A DNA stretch of 64,000 nucleotides, taken from NCBI GenBank assembly GCA_050951405.1, contig JBMNIZ010000002.1, forward strand, positions 62,001 through 126,000, in the 5' to 3' direction. Shown here piece after piece: positions 51,042-58,738 of this stretch (position 1 is the first letter of the stretch; every line of letters starts with the position of its first letter). Both the position numbers and the translations under genes were made by a program. Below the pieces are notes generated by a model. It saw nothing but the letters and a program-made list of their open reading frames with translations. It made no database searches and was not told the origin of the DNA. This DNA comes from JBMNIZ01 sp050951405 (lineage in GTDB: Bacteria; Bacillota; DULZ01).

Positions 51042-52000
51042 AGCTGTACTCCGGTGTAGTAGTAAGTGAGTATTTCCTGAAAGTTTTTTCCCTCTTTGGC
51101 CATCCCATTGGCTCCGTACTGGCTGAGACCCACTCCATGTCCATAGCCTTTGGTGGAGAAAACAACCAGGTCTCCCTCCAGCCGCCAGCTGCAGTCGGCG
51201 GAAGGGAGACCTAACAGCCGCCGGAATTCCTCCCCGGTAAATTCTTTCTCGCCTGCTTTAATCCGCCGGATCCTGCCTCCCGTGGTTTTCTCCAAGATCT
51301 GCAGAGGTAAAGCCGTTCCGCTGTTTTTCATCTGTAAATTGACGCCTAACCTTTGTTCCACCTCCTTCAGGGGATAGCTGACGGAGGCTTCGTATTTGGG
51401 GGATTCCAGATCCCAGATGGACTCTACGCTTTTCAGGTAAGGAATGTCGAATTTCCAGATCTCCCCGGAATTCTCCGTTTTCCCGTTGCTGGTGGAATGA
51501 TAGACCGGGTCGATCAATTTCCCTTGATAGGTAATCACCACCCCTTCCGTTTCTCCCACCGCTTCCTTGATTTTCCGGTGATAAGTCAAGTAACGCAAGA
51601 ATCCCCAGCGCTCCTTCATTTCCTTGGCAGAAAGCCAGGCCTGGCAGTGGCTGGGATCGGTGCAGATATCCGCCTGGGGATGGGGGCCGTTGCCCTGCCC
51701 CTGGGACAGTTCCCGCCTTTTTAAGGCATAGGTGCGGGCTGCCACCGCCTGAGCCTTCAAAGCCTCCTTTTCAAACAGGGCCGGCATTTCCCCGGCCACC
51801 ACTCCCACCAGATAATCCTCCAGGGGCATGGTTTCCACTTGGCCCGTGTCCACCATCAAGACCCGCAGTTGAATGCCTGCGGGGGTAATCTCCGCCTTTT
51901 TCCCCGGTTCCTTGGTTCGGAAAAAAGAAACCACCAGAGCCGGGATCAAGACCATCATGATAAAAACCAGGATAATGATGCCCAGGACAAAACGACGCAT
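51023..52000 (-). CDS. spoIID: Stage II sporulation protein D
   Basis: A 325-residue membrane-anchored lytic transglycosylase needed to digest septal peptidoglycan during engulfment. The ATG at 52000 has AGGTGA on the minus strand; the longer frame to 52093 has none. After one membrane helix (FVLGIIILVFIMMVLIPALV) come the SpoIID signature parts: LEDYLVGVVAGEMPALFEKE, LKAQAVAARTYALK, HSTSNGKTENSGEIW and GYGHGVGLSQYGANGMA. It is inverted relative to murA, though in Bacillus both share direction. Its promoter would be among the REP-like repeats upstream. Confidence 0.95.
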   Translation of the reverse strand: MRRFVLGIIILVFIMMVLIPALVVSFFRTKEPGKKAEITPAGIQLRVLMVDTGQVETMPLEDYLVGVVAGEMPALFEKEALKAQAVAARTYALKRRELSQGQGNGPHPQADICTDPSHCQAWLSAKEMKERWGFLRYLTYHRKIKEAVGETEGVVITYQGKLIDPVYHSTSNGKTENSGEIWKFDIPYLKSVESIWDLESPKYEASVSYPLKEVEQRLGVNLQMKNSGTALPLQILEKTTGGRIRRIKAGEKEFTGEEFRRLLGLPSADCSWRLEGDLVVFSTKGYGHGVGLSQYGANGMAKEGKNFQEILTYYYTGVQLYRVAK

Positions 52001-52106
52001 TTTTTCACCTGCCGCTTCCCGCCGGCCGGCCCTTTTTCCGGGGCTGCCCGGCCTCATTCTATAATACCATTTTATGCCAATACAACCCCCCATATGACAA
52101 CGGAAT

Positions 52107-52335
52107 GTAGGGGGCGATGACCGGAACGGTCGTCGGAAAACGGTCGTCGGATGTCAGATATCGGTCGTCAGGATTTGGGTCATCCTTCCGGGTCATCGGG
52201 CTGATGTGGTCATCAGCCCCTACATCAATCCCGCAAATCACGTTAAAAAATGTAGGGGGCGATGACCACATCGCCCCGTAAATGCAAATCACGGAAACCT
52301 TCAATACACGGGCCAGTTTGGTCATCAGCCCCTAT
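52107..52335. repeat. REP-like palindrome cluster between divergent spoIID and spoIIQ
   Basis: GTAG at 52107 starts a long module (GATGACC...GGGTCATCC with GTCGTCGGA interior), then GGGCTGATG-TGGT-CATCAGCCC-CTAC, A-rich linker, GTAG-GGGGCGATG-ACCA-CATCGCCCC, and a partly decayed GGGCCAGTTTGGTCATCAGCCCC. It fills the divergent region, so promoters of both genes must lie around it. Confidence 0.92.
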
Positions 52336-52399
52336 ATCCCATCCCCCTAGGTATATTTTCCCAACTCCAGGTCAATACTAGACCTGAGGTGATTTGGCC

Positions 52400-53218
52400 A
52401 TGTTAAACAAACCCCTGAACACACTAAAAGCAGTCTTCAAAATTACCAATGTGCGGTTCCCCCGGCTGAACCTGCCCAAAATCAAACCCCATTTCCCCAC
52501 GGGGAAATTCCGGGACGGCTGGCAAAAATTCCGGCAGAGCCGGGCCTATGCACCGGCCCAAGTCTTGGCCCTGGGGATGGCATTGATCCTTTTGGCAGGC
52601 ATCCTCCAATATTCCGGTTTCATAGGCGGACGGGAATTGGCCCTGGACGTGCCGCCCCCGCCCGCTGAAGGGGAAAACACCGTCCAGGTTCTGCCGGTGG
52701 AGCCCAAAACGCCCATCGAAGGCAGCCCCACCGCCCCCGCCTCGGTGCCCTTGGAAATCTACCCGGCGCCCCCGGTGGTGCCCGTGGCGGAAGAATTGGA
52801 AACCGCCTCCGGCAGCCTGTCTGACGGAACCAAACTGAAACAGCCCATCCAGGGAGCGAAAGTCCTTGGTTACGGCTTCCATTACTCAGAAATATTCGAC
52901 GACTACCGGCTCCACCCGGGTCTGGATATTTCTGCCGCCAGGGGCACTACGGTCACCGCCGCCCTGGCGGGCACCGTGGAGGGAGTAGAAACCAGCGACT
53001 TTTACGGTAGGCGGGTTATCATCGACCACGGAGACGGCTGGAAAACCATTTACTCCCCCCTGGACAAAGTTTCCGTCCGGGCGGGTCAAAAAGTCTCCCC
53101 GGGACAGGCTCTCGGCACCCTGGATGAGCCTGCATTGGCGGAAAAAAACAGAGGAGTCCACCTGCACTTTGAATTATGGCAAGACGGGGAACCCATCGAC
53201 CCGGAACCCTACCTGTAA
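52400..53218 (+). CDS. spoIIQ: M23 family protein, SpoIIQ-like
   Basis: A 272-residue protein with a ~45-residue basic cytoplasmic N-terminus, one membrane helix (VLALGMALILLAGILQYSG), a Pro-rich linker (PPPPAEG...), and a LytM/M23 domain (residues ~150-270). ATG 52400 follows GAGGTGATTTGG. In forespores SpoIIQ binds SpoIIIAH to join the two membranes. Here the zinc ligands HPGLD and GVHLHFELWQ are kept, unlike in Bacillus SpoIIQ, as known for clostridial members. Identity rests on domain layout and the neighbours spoIID, spoIIID and mbl. Confidence 0.85.
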   Translation: MLNKPLNTLKAVFKITNVRFPRLNLPKIKPHFPTGKFRDGWQKFRQSRAYAPAQVLALGMALILLAGILQYSGFIGGRELALDVPPPPAEGENTVQVLPVEPKTPIEGSPTAPASVPLEIYPAPPVVPVAEELETASGSLSDGTKLKQPIQGAKVLGYGFHYSEIFDDYRLHPGLDISAARGTTVTAALAGTVEGVETSDFYGRRVIIDHGDGWKTIYSPLDKVSVRAGQKVSPGQALGTLDEPALAEKNRGVHLHFELWQDGEPIDPEPYL

Positions 53219-53240
53219 AACAAAAAGCCCTTGCTTTTTA

Positions 53241-53266
53241 GCCCACCAGACGGATGGGCTTTTTTC
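53241..53266 (+). terminator. Intrinsic terminator after the spoIIQ-like gene
   Basis: GCCCACC and GGATGGGC form a stem (one bulged A) at 53241-53259, followed by T6. Confidence 0.8.
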
Positions 53267-53386
53267 ATTGGACAAACCGGCCCTTGTCCTGCCAAGAGAT
53301 TCTTCCTCCCCCGGCGGAAAAACGTTCTTTTTTTCTGTCCACTCACATATGCATTTTACAGAAAATAATATTAGGGGAGGCCCACC

Positions 53387-53644
53387 ATGCAAGACCATAT
53401 CCGCCAGCGGGTACTGGATATCAGCCAATATATCATCGAGACTTCCGCCACGGTTCGGAAAACCGCATCAGTTTTTGCGGTATCAAAATCCACTGTACAT
53501 AAGGATGTCACGGAAAGACTGCCCACCATCAATGAGCAGATGGCCAAGGAAGTGCGCAAAATCCTGGATACGAACAAAGCGGAAAGACATTTGAGGGGCG
53601 GCGAAGCCACCAGAAAAAAATACAAGGAGCTGGAAGAATCTTAG
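53387..53644 (+). CDS. spoIIID: Sporulation transcriptional regulator SpoIIID
   Basis: An 85-residue DNA-binding protein acting in the mother cell with sigma-E and sigma-K. ATG 53387 follows GGGGAGGCCC. Conserved parts: IRQRVLDISQYIIETSATVR, KTASVFAVSKSTVHKDVTER (helix-turn-helix) and LRGGEATRKKYKE. Complete and typical. Confidence 0.96.
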   Translation: MQDHIRQRVLDISQYIIETSATVRKTASVFAVSKSTVHKDVTERLPTINEQMAKEVRKILDTNKAERHLRGGEATRKKYKELEES

Positions 53645-53828
53645 CGGCCAGGAAAGGATTTCCCCTATTCTTAGCGAATTATGGAAAATGTACCGGTGCA
53701 AGAATTGCAGTCCATGGTGCCCGCCTTCCTCCTCTTTTACCCGACAGGGGACAAGCAGTGGATCGGCCCGGCCAAAGCATGGACAAGCTTCGATAAATAA
53801 AACCAGTACCTGTGGGAGGAGTTGCTGA

Positions 53829-54857
53829 ATGTTGGGATGGGGGATGGATATCGGGGTAGATCTCGGCACAGCCAGCGTTTTGGTGTATATCAAAGGGAAG
53901 GGCATTGTTCTCCACGAGCCGACGGTGGTGGCCATTGAAAAAAACAGCGGGAGAATCATCGCCGTGGGAGAAGAAGCCAGGCGGATGCTGGGCCGGACCC
54001 CCGGCAATATCGTGGCCATCAGGCCTCTCAAGGAAGGGGTCATTGCCGATTATGATACCACGGAACGCATGCTGCGCTATTTTATCGAAAAGGCCTGCGG
54101 CAGGCGCTTTCTTTTCAAACCGAGAGTGATGATCTGCATCCCTTCCGGTGTCACCGGAGTGGAGGAAAGGGCCGTCCGGGAAGCGGCCATGGCCGCCGGA
54201 GCCCGGCAGGCTTTTTTAATGGAAGAACCTCTGGCGGCGGCCTTGGGGGCAGGGATAGATATCTCCGAGGCCTGCGGCAATATGATCGTTGACGTGGGCG
54301 GCGGCACCACCGATATTGCCGTCCTTTCCCTGGGAGGAATTGTCCTCAGCAAATCCCTGCGCATCGGCGGCGACAAGTTCGATGAAGCTCTGGCTCGCTT
54401 TATTCGCCGGGAATACAATCTGATGATCGGAGAGCGGAGTGCGGAAGAATTGAAAATCAAGGTGGGTACCGCCTATCCCCAGGGGAAGATGTCCGACCGG
54501 GAAATGGACATCCGGGGCCGGGACCTGGTTTCCGGTCTGCCCAAAACCGTCACCATTACCGCCGAAGAGACAGCCGTCGCTCTGGCTGAACCGGTGGAAG
54601 CCCTGGTCACGGCCGTGAAAGAGGTCCTGGAAAAAACCCCTCCGGAACTGGCGGCGGACATTATCAATCGGGGGATTGTCCTGACCGGCGGCGGCGCCCT
54701 GCTCAATGGGCTGAACACCCTGCTCATGGAGAGAACCCATCTCCCCATTCACACCGCCGAAGACCCCATCGCCTGTGTGGCCCACGGTACAGGCAAGGCC
54801 CTGACCATGCTTAATATCCTGCGGAATGGTCCTTCGACTCCCCGGATCAGGTTGTGA
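53829..54857 (+). CDS. mbl: MreB-like rod-shape protein Mbl
   Basis: A 342-residue bacterial actin that guides side-wall synthesis. ATG 53829 follows GGGAGGAG. Phosphate-binding motifs are DIGVDLGTASVLVY and IVDVGGGTTDIAVLSLGGI; also PSGVTGVEERAVREAA, MEEPLAAALGAGIDI and VLTGGGALLNGL. The place after spoIIID is that of mbl in Bacillus; by sequence alone it could equally be called MreB. It meets the minus-strand gene end to end. Confidence 0.93.
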   Translation: MLGWGMDIGVDLGTASVLVYIKGKGIVLHEPTVVAIEKNSGRIIAVGEEARRMLGRTPGNIVAIRPLKEGVIADYDTTERMLRYFIEKACGRRFLFKPRVMICIPSGVTGVEERAVREAAMAAGARQAFLMEEPLAAALGAGIDISEACGNMIVDVGGGTTDIAVLSLGGIVLSKSLRIGGDKFDEALARFIRREYNLMIGERSAEELKIKVGTAYPQGKMSDREMDIRGRDLVSGLPKTVTITAEETAVALAEPVEALVTAVKEVLEKTPPELAADIINRGIVLTGGGALLNGLNTLLMERTHLPIHTAEDPIACVAHGTGKALTMLNILRNGPSTPRIRL

Positions 54858-55808
54858 TTAGCGGGTCAGGTCATAGACCACCCTTTTTGCCACCAGATCG
54901 GAAAGCTGCCATCCCAGCCCTTTTTCCAGCCGGAGAGAGGTGCCTGGGATGATTTTTTTGCGGAGTTCCTCCGGCTTGATCCGGGAAGCGATCTGATAAT
55001 GAACCCAGAGATTCTCCGGGGTCAAGGGAAAGTCTGTAGTGATATAGCGCTGGGCGGTTTTCACCAGGCCCGGCAGGTGGCGAAAATAAACCTCGGGGCG
55101 GCAGAACCGCCTCAACAGCTCACCCAGAACAAGCTCATCCTGCGATCCGGCCGGCATGGTAAAAAGCTGGTTCAGGTCGATTTTCTTTCCGTCAACCACC
55201 AGGGGGCCGATGATCTTTTCCACCTGGTCCAGGACTTTTGCATCAATGGTGAGGTAATATTTAATGTCCACTTCCAGGATTTTTTCCAGCACTTTTTCCA
55301 GTTCCGCCGTTCCCTTTAGCTGGTAATAATCCGCCAGGGAGACGCCGGTTCCCGGCACCAGGGCCCTGATGGGGAAAAAGATGGCCGCTGACTGCATCCG
55401 GTCTTGGTGATTGATGCTGTAGACGGCGGCCATTTTCAACTGGTCTTCCACCAGTCCGAGAAAAAGAATATTCAGGTTGTCCGTTTCCCGGTTCAGGTGC
55501 TGCACTTCCTCCCGCGGGGGAGGGGCAGGAAAGGCCGGGACCTGTTTCTTTGTTTGGAAGGCTTCAGGCCGGGAGACCGGTTCTGTTGTTTCCTCTTTCA
55601 CTTCCAGGGGGAAAGGGCTTTCCTCTTCCGGGGGAAAATCCGGCAGACCTCTATCTTCCTTTTCTTCAGAAAGGATCACGGTTTGGGGCTGCTTCTCCTT
55701 CTCTTCCTCTTGGGGAACGCCTCCGGTGGTGTCCGCGAGATAAAGAAAAACCATCAGCAGCAAAACCGCTCCTGTTAACGCCAGGTAGCGTCCGGACCTG
55801 TTTTTCAT
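54858..55808 (-). CDS. Divergent LCP-like (LytR-CpsA-Psr) membrane protein
   Basis: A 316-residue protein. The ATG at 55808 has GAGGTGAT upstream on the minus strand. It has one membrane helix (ALTGAVLLLMVFLYL), a ~90-residue Glu/Pro-rich linker, then a domain resembling LCP proteins: LNILFLGLVEDQLKMAAVYS, FFPIRALVPGTGVSLADYY, LEVDIKYYLTIDAKVLDQV. The typical GIDxR...DTI and SIPRDT motifs with their Asp and Arg are altered, so polymer-transfer activity is doubtful. It converges directly with mbl with no gap. Function unknown. Confidence 0.7.
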   Translation of the reverse strand: MKNRSGRYLALTGAVLLLMVFLYLADTTGGVPQEEEKEKQPQTVILSEEKEDRGLPDFPPEEESPFPLEVKEETTEPVSRPEAFQTKKQVPAFPAPPPREEVQHLNRETDNLNILFLGLVEDQLKMAAVYSINHQDRMQSAAIFFPIRALVPGTGVSLADYYQLKGTAELEKVLEKILEVDIKYYLTIDAKVLDQVEKIIGPLVVDGKKIDLNQLFTMPAGSQDELVLGELLRRFCRPEVYFRHLPGLVKTAQRYITTDFPLTPENLWVHYQIASRIKPEELRKKIIPGTSLRLEKGLGWQLSDLVAKRVVYDLTR

Positions 55809-55869
55809 CCAGCTATCACCTCGCCATGGTCTTCTCTCTAGTTTGGCGAGGTCAAGGCCAAAATATGCG

Positions 55870-55907
55870 CCCAAAAAACAAGGAAACACGGGGGGATCCG
55901 TGTTTCC
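55870..55907 (-). terminator. Intrinsic terminator of the small minus-strand gene
   Basis: GGAAACACGG (55882-55891) and CCGTGTTTCC (55898-55907) form a perfect 10-bp stem; read on the minus strand it is followed by TTGTTTTTTGGG. It lies 77 bases past the stop at 55984. Confidence 0.85.
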
Positions 55908-55983
55908 GCTTAGAATTTAACAGGGGCTAGCCCCTTGTGAGGGTCTTTCTTCTGGCTCCGTAGTATTTTGCCAGACTCGGGCC

Positions 55984-56151
55984 TTATCCAACCTTTTGCT
56001 GCCGGGAAGATTTGCGCTTGCTCACTTCCAGCTGCTCATCAATGTCCATGATGCGGACCAAAAGACGCACCTTCTCATTCCCCTTGGCATACATCCACTC
56101 GTTTAGCAGGTTGTTCCGCTCCCTTTGTAGGATGCTCAGATTGTCGCGCAT
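55984..56151 (-). CDS. Small hypothetical coiled-coil protein
   Basis: A 55-residue, highly charged helical protein (LSILQRERNNLLNEWMYAKG, VRIMDIDEQLEVSKRKSS). The ATG at 56151 has AAGGAGG at good spacing on the minus strand and a clear terminator follows, so it is likely real. Size and helical hairpin shape recall Spo0E-like phosphatases, but the SQELD motif is missing, so no function is assigned. Confidence 0.65.
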   Translation of the reverse strand: MRDNLSILQRERNNLLNEWMYAKGNEKVRLLVRIMDIDEQLEVSKRKSSRQQKVG

Positions 56152-56577
56152 GAAAATTCCTCCTTTCCTCCGGTGGTCAGGCATAACATATTATAAGTAG
56201 TTAGAATTAGCATGTTGGGAAAGTATACTATAAGTGAAATCAAGAACAAACTTTAGCTGTTTCGCAAATGGAATTTTCCGTTTTAGGTTAACTTCACAGC
56301 TTAGCCGCACAGCCGCTGAAAATAAGTACTTAGTACTCGTACTCCCAAGCACAATCCTAACTTAAAAAAAACCTTTTTTTGCCTGATTCTTGATCCTGAT
56401 CCTTTCGATTCCTATCTTAGCATAATGTGAAAAAAAGAGCAACAGTTTTTAAGCAAATTTTTTGAATTTTTTCCTTGTTAAAATTTCCCCTCGAAATTCA
56501 AGAACATTTACATCGTTATTTTACCAATCAAACATCCCGCGAAGGAAAACCGCCTATAATGGAGAATAAATTTAATC
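56152..56577. other. AT-rich intergenic region
   Basis: About 425 bases, markedly AT-rich compared with its surroundings. On the minus strand TATAAT just upstream of the small gene (56191-56186) could be its -10. No ORF with a good start site and no known RNA were recognised. Confidence 0.5.
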
Positions 56578-56801
56578 GTAGGGGGCGATGACCGGAACGG
56601 TCGTCTGAGAACGGTTGTCGGACATCGGAATACAGTCGTCTGAATTCGGGTCATCCTTACGGGTCCCGGGCTGATGTGGTCATCAGCCCCTACACCAAAC
56701 ACAGAAATAACGCAATAAATGTAGGGGGCGATGCCCACATCGGCCCACTGACCTCAAAGAAATGCAAAATAACGCACGGGTGCGATCCCCCCATCACCCC
56801 G
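56578..56801. repeat. REP-like palindrome cluster upstream of the RAYT gene
   Basis: GTAG at 56578, long GATGACC...GGGTCATCC module, GGGCTGATG-TGGT-CATCAGCCC-CTAC, linker, GTAG-GGGGCGATG-CCCA-CATCGGCCC and a decayed hairpin (GGGTGCGATCCCCCCATCACCCC). It stops ~20 bases before the transposase start codon. Confidence 0.92.
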
Positions 56802-56819
56802 CTGATTGGTGTGATACTC

Positions 56820-57437
56820 ATGAATTTCCCGAAACGAAAACCAAACCGGCTCAGGGGCTACGACTACAGCAAAACCGGCGCATATTTCATTACCATATGC
56901 GTGAAAAACATGCAAAAATTATTGGGCGATGTCGTGGGCGGCGATTCTCACACCGCTTCGTACGTTCGTTTATCGAAATACGGCCGGGTGGTGGACAAAT
57001 ACGTGCGTAATCTGGAAGGAATAGACAAATACGTGATTATGCCCAATCACATTCATATGACCATTATGATTGATACCCCAAACAACGGGCTGATGTGGTC
57101 ATCAGCCCCTACGACAAACACGGAGATAACGCAAAACCGTAGGGGGCGATGCCCACATCGCACCGCTGACCCCAAAGAAATACAAACCGATGTAGGGGCC
57201 AATGCCCACATCGGCCCGATGGCGCCATGTTCACGCCGATCCGTGCCTTCAGCCTCCACATCAATCCCGCAATTGATACGTTCGTTAAAAACGTTGATAT
57301 CCAAGGAAATCGGGTTTTCCATATTTCAACGTTCCTACTACGATCGTATTATCCGCAATGAACAGGAATACCAACAAATATGGCAGTACATCGACACCAA
57401 CCCAGCCAAATGGGAAGATGACAAATATTATTCGTAA
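56820..57437 (+). CDS. IS200-like Y1 / REP-associated tyrosine transposase (RAYT) with a repeat inserted in frame
   Basis: A 205-residue HUH nuclease. ATG 56820 begins MNFPKRKPNRLRGYDYSKTG, AYFITICVKN, the standard start of this family; the ribosome-binding site is weak. The HUH motif is MPNHIHM (His77, His79), and the candidate nucleophile is Tyr184 in RIIRNEQEYQQIWQYI, followed by NPAKWEDDKYY. Family members are ~160-175 residues; the excess, residues ~90-133, is encoded by REP-like hairpins at 57087-57217 that stay in frame. Repeats also flank the gene on both sides and there are no IS ends. RAYTs are domesticated transposases thought to spread REP sequences; this one is the likely agent for the repeats in this window. 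Activity with the insert is unknown. Confidence 0.88.
   Translation: MNFPKRKPNRLRGYDYSKTGAYFITICVKNMQKLLGDVVGGDSHTASYVRLSKYGRVVDKYVRNLEGIDKYVIMPNHIHMTIMIDTPNNGLMWSSAPTTNTEITQNRRGRCPHRTADPKEIQTDVGANAHIGPMAPCSRRSVPSASTSIPQLIRSLKTLISKEIGFSIFQRSYYDRIIRNEQEYQQIWQYIDTNPAKWEDDKYYS
57087..57217. repeat. REP-like palindromes inside the RAYT coding sequence
   Basis: GGGCTGATG-TGGT-CATCAGCCC-CTAC (57087-57112), linker, GTAG-GGGGCGATG-CCCA-CATCGCACC (57139-57164), a second linker and GTAG-GGGCCAATG-CCCA-CATCGGCCC (57192-57217). No stop codon is created; the encoded residues (GLMWSSAPTT, GRCPHRT, ANAHIGP) equal those of spurious ORFs over other copies. Confidence 0.93.
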
Positions 57438-57440
57438 TTC

Positions 57441-57701
57441 GTAGGGGGCGATGCCCGGGACAGTCGTCTGAAAACGGTCGTCGGATGTCAGATATCGGTC
57501 GTCAGGATTTGGGTCATCCTTTTGGGTCCCGGGCTGATGTGGTCATCAGTCCCTACGTGGAACGGATGTCAGTCGTCTGAATACGGTCTTCGGAATTCGG
57601 GGTCATTCTTTTGGGCCGAAACGGGCCGGTGTGGGCACCGGCCCCTACGAAATATCAAAATTACGTTGAAAATCGTAGGGGGCGATGCCCACATCGCCCC
57701 G
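57441..57701. repeat. REP-like palindrome cluster downstream of the RAYT gene
   Basis: GTAG at 57441 only 4 bases after the RAYT stop, a long GTCGTCGGA-rich module ending GGGTCATCC, GGGCTGATG-TGGT-CATCAGTCC-CTAC, another spacer, GGGCCGGTG-TGGG-CACCGGCCC-CTAC, linker, GTAG-GGGGCGATG-CCCA-CATCGCCCC. It ends 28 bases before the next start codon. Confidence 0.93.
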
Positions 57702-57728
57702 CATATAAATCGAAAGGAGACACTTTCC

Positions 57729-58340
57729 ATGAAATCCCGCTGGCCTATCGTTCTTTGCCTTGCCATCCTGCTCTTGGGCTTTCTCTACGCCCAAAACGCC
57801 GGGGCTTCTTCTCCCCAACCGGGGACCCAGGAGGACCCCCTGGTGACCAAAAGCTACGTAGACCGGGCCATCCAGGAAGCCACCGCCGGCCTCAAAGAAC
57901 AAATCGCCTATCTGGCTGCCGAGATCCAGGCCCTGGAAAAAAGGGTTGCTGAACTGGAAGCCCGCTATACGCCTCCCGTGGTCCTGACCATCGGCAGCAA
58001 GAAGGCCATGATCGGCGATAAAACCGTTGAGCTTGCCGTTGCCCCTTACACCCTGGATGGGCGGACCATGCTTCCTTTCCGCTTCATCGGCGAAGCCTTG
58101 GGAGCCAAGGTGGACTGGGAACAGGCCACCCAAGCGGTGCTCTTCAAACTGGGCGCAAGGGAAGTGTCCCTCACCATCGGGTCCAAGGTGGCCCTGGTGA
58201 ACGGGGAGCAAGTGAATTTGGAGGTGCCGCCCCGATTGACCCAGGGCACAACCATGGTGCCGCTGCGTTTTGTGGCGGACAGTTTGGGCGCCCGGGTGGA
58301 GTGGGTTCCGGAGAAAAAACAAGTAATCATTAATCCCTAA
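57729..58340 (+). CDS. Secreted copper-amine-oxidase N-terminal domain protein with coiled coil
   Basis: A 203-residue exported protein. ATG 57729 follows GAAAGGAG. Signal peptide (IVLCLAILLLGFLYAQNAGA), a short coiled coil (LKEQIAYLAAEIQALEKRVA, residues ~58-80), then the stalk-like domain known as Cu_amine_oxidN1: LDGRTMLPFRFIGEALGAKV and TTMVPLRFVADSLGARVEWV, with two related strands-rich halves. Such domains are common in surface proteins of Clostridia; they are not enzymes. Repeats lie on both sides. Confidence 0.88.
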   Translation: MKSRWPIVLCLAILLLGFLYAQNAGASSPQPGTQEDPLVTKSYVDRAIQEATAGLKEQIAYLAAEIQALEKRVAELEARYTPPVVLTIGSKKAMIGDKTVELAVAPYTLDGRTMLPFRFIGEALGAKVDWEQATQAVLFKLGAREVSLTIGSKVALVNGEQVNLEVPPRLTQGTTMVPLRFVADSLGARVEWVPEKKQVIINP

Positions 58341-58541
58341 ACGGGCTGGTGTGGTCATTGGCACGGTCGTCAGTCGTCGGAATGTGGGGTTATCCTTTCG
58401 GGTCCCGGGCCGGTGTGGGCACCGGCCCCTACGCCAAACACGAGAAATAACGCAATAAACCGTAGGGGCCGATGCCGACATCGGCCCGTGACCCCAAAGA
58501 ATTGCAAAATAACGTAGGGGCAGGGCCCCGTCCCTGCCCGC
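58341..58541. repeat. REP-like palindrome cluster
   Basis: Starts at the stop of the preceding gene with GGGCTGGTG-TGGT-CATTGGCAC (imperfect), then GGGCCGGTG-TGGG-CACCGGCCC-CTAC, linker, GTAG-GGGCCGATG-CCGA-CATCGGCCC, linker and GTAG-GGGCAGGGCCCCGTCCCTGCCC, a variant with a different stem. Confidence 0.92.
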
Positions 58542-58565
58542 AAACGAAATTCCAACAACATCCCC

Positions 58566-58595
58566 TTGACGGTCATCTGCCTCACTTTATATAAT
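58566..58595 (+). promoter_or_regulatory. Promoter of the LCP gene
   Basis: TTGACG (58566-58571) and TATAAT (58590-58595) at 18-base spacing, 25 bases after the repeat cluster and ~145 bases before the LCP start. Confidence 0.65.
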
Positions 58596-58738
58596 ACCTG
58601 ACGGGCAGCAGGCTACTGCAAACCGTGTTGTATCCTGTCGTTTCCTGACCGGACTCCCCACCGGCCGGGGAACAATTGCCCTGTCACTTGCGTCTATTTT
58701 TACAGGCATGCTGTTTTCCCTTGAGGGAGGTAAAATCC

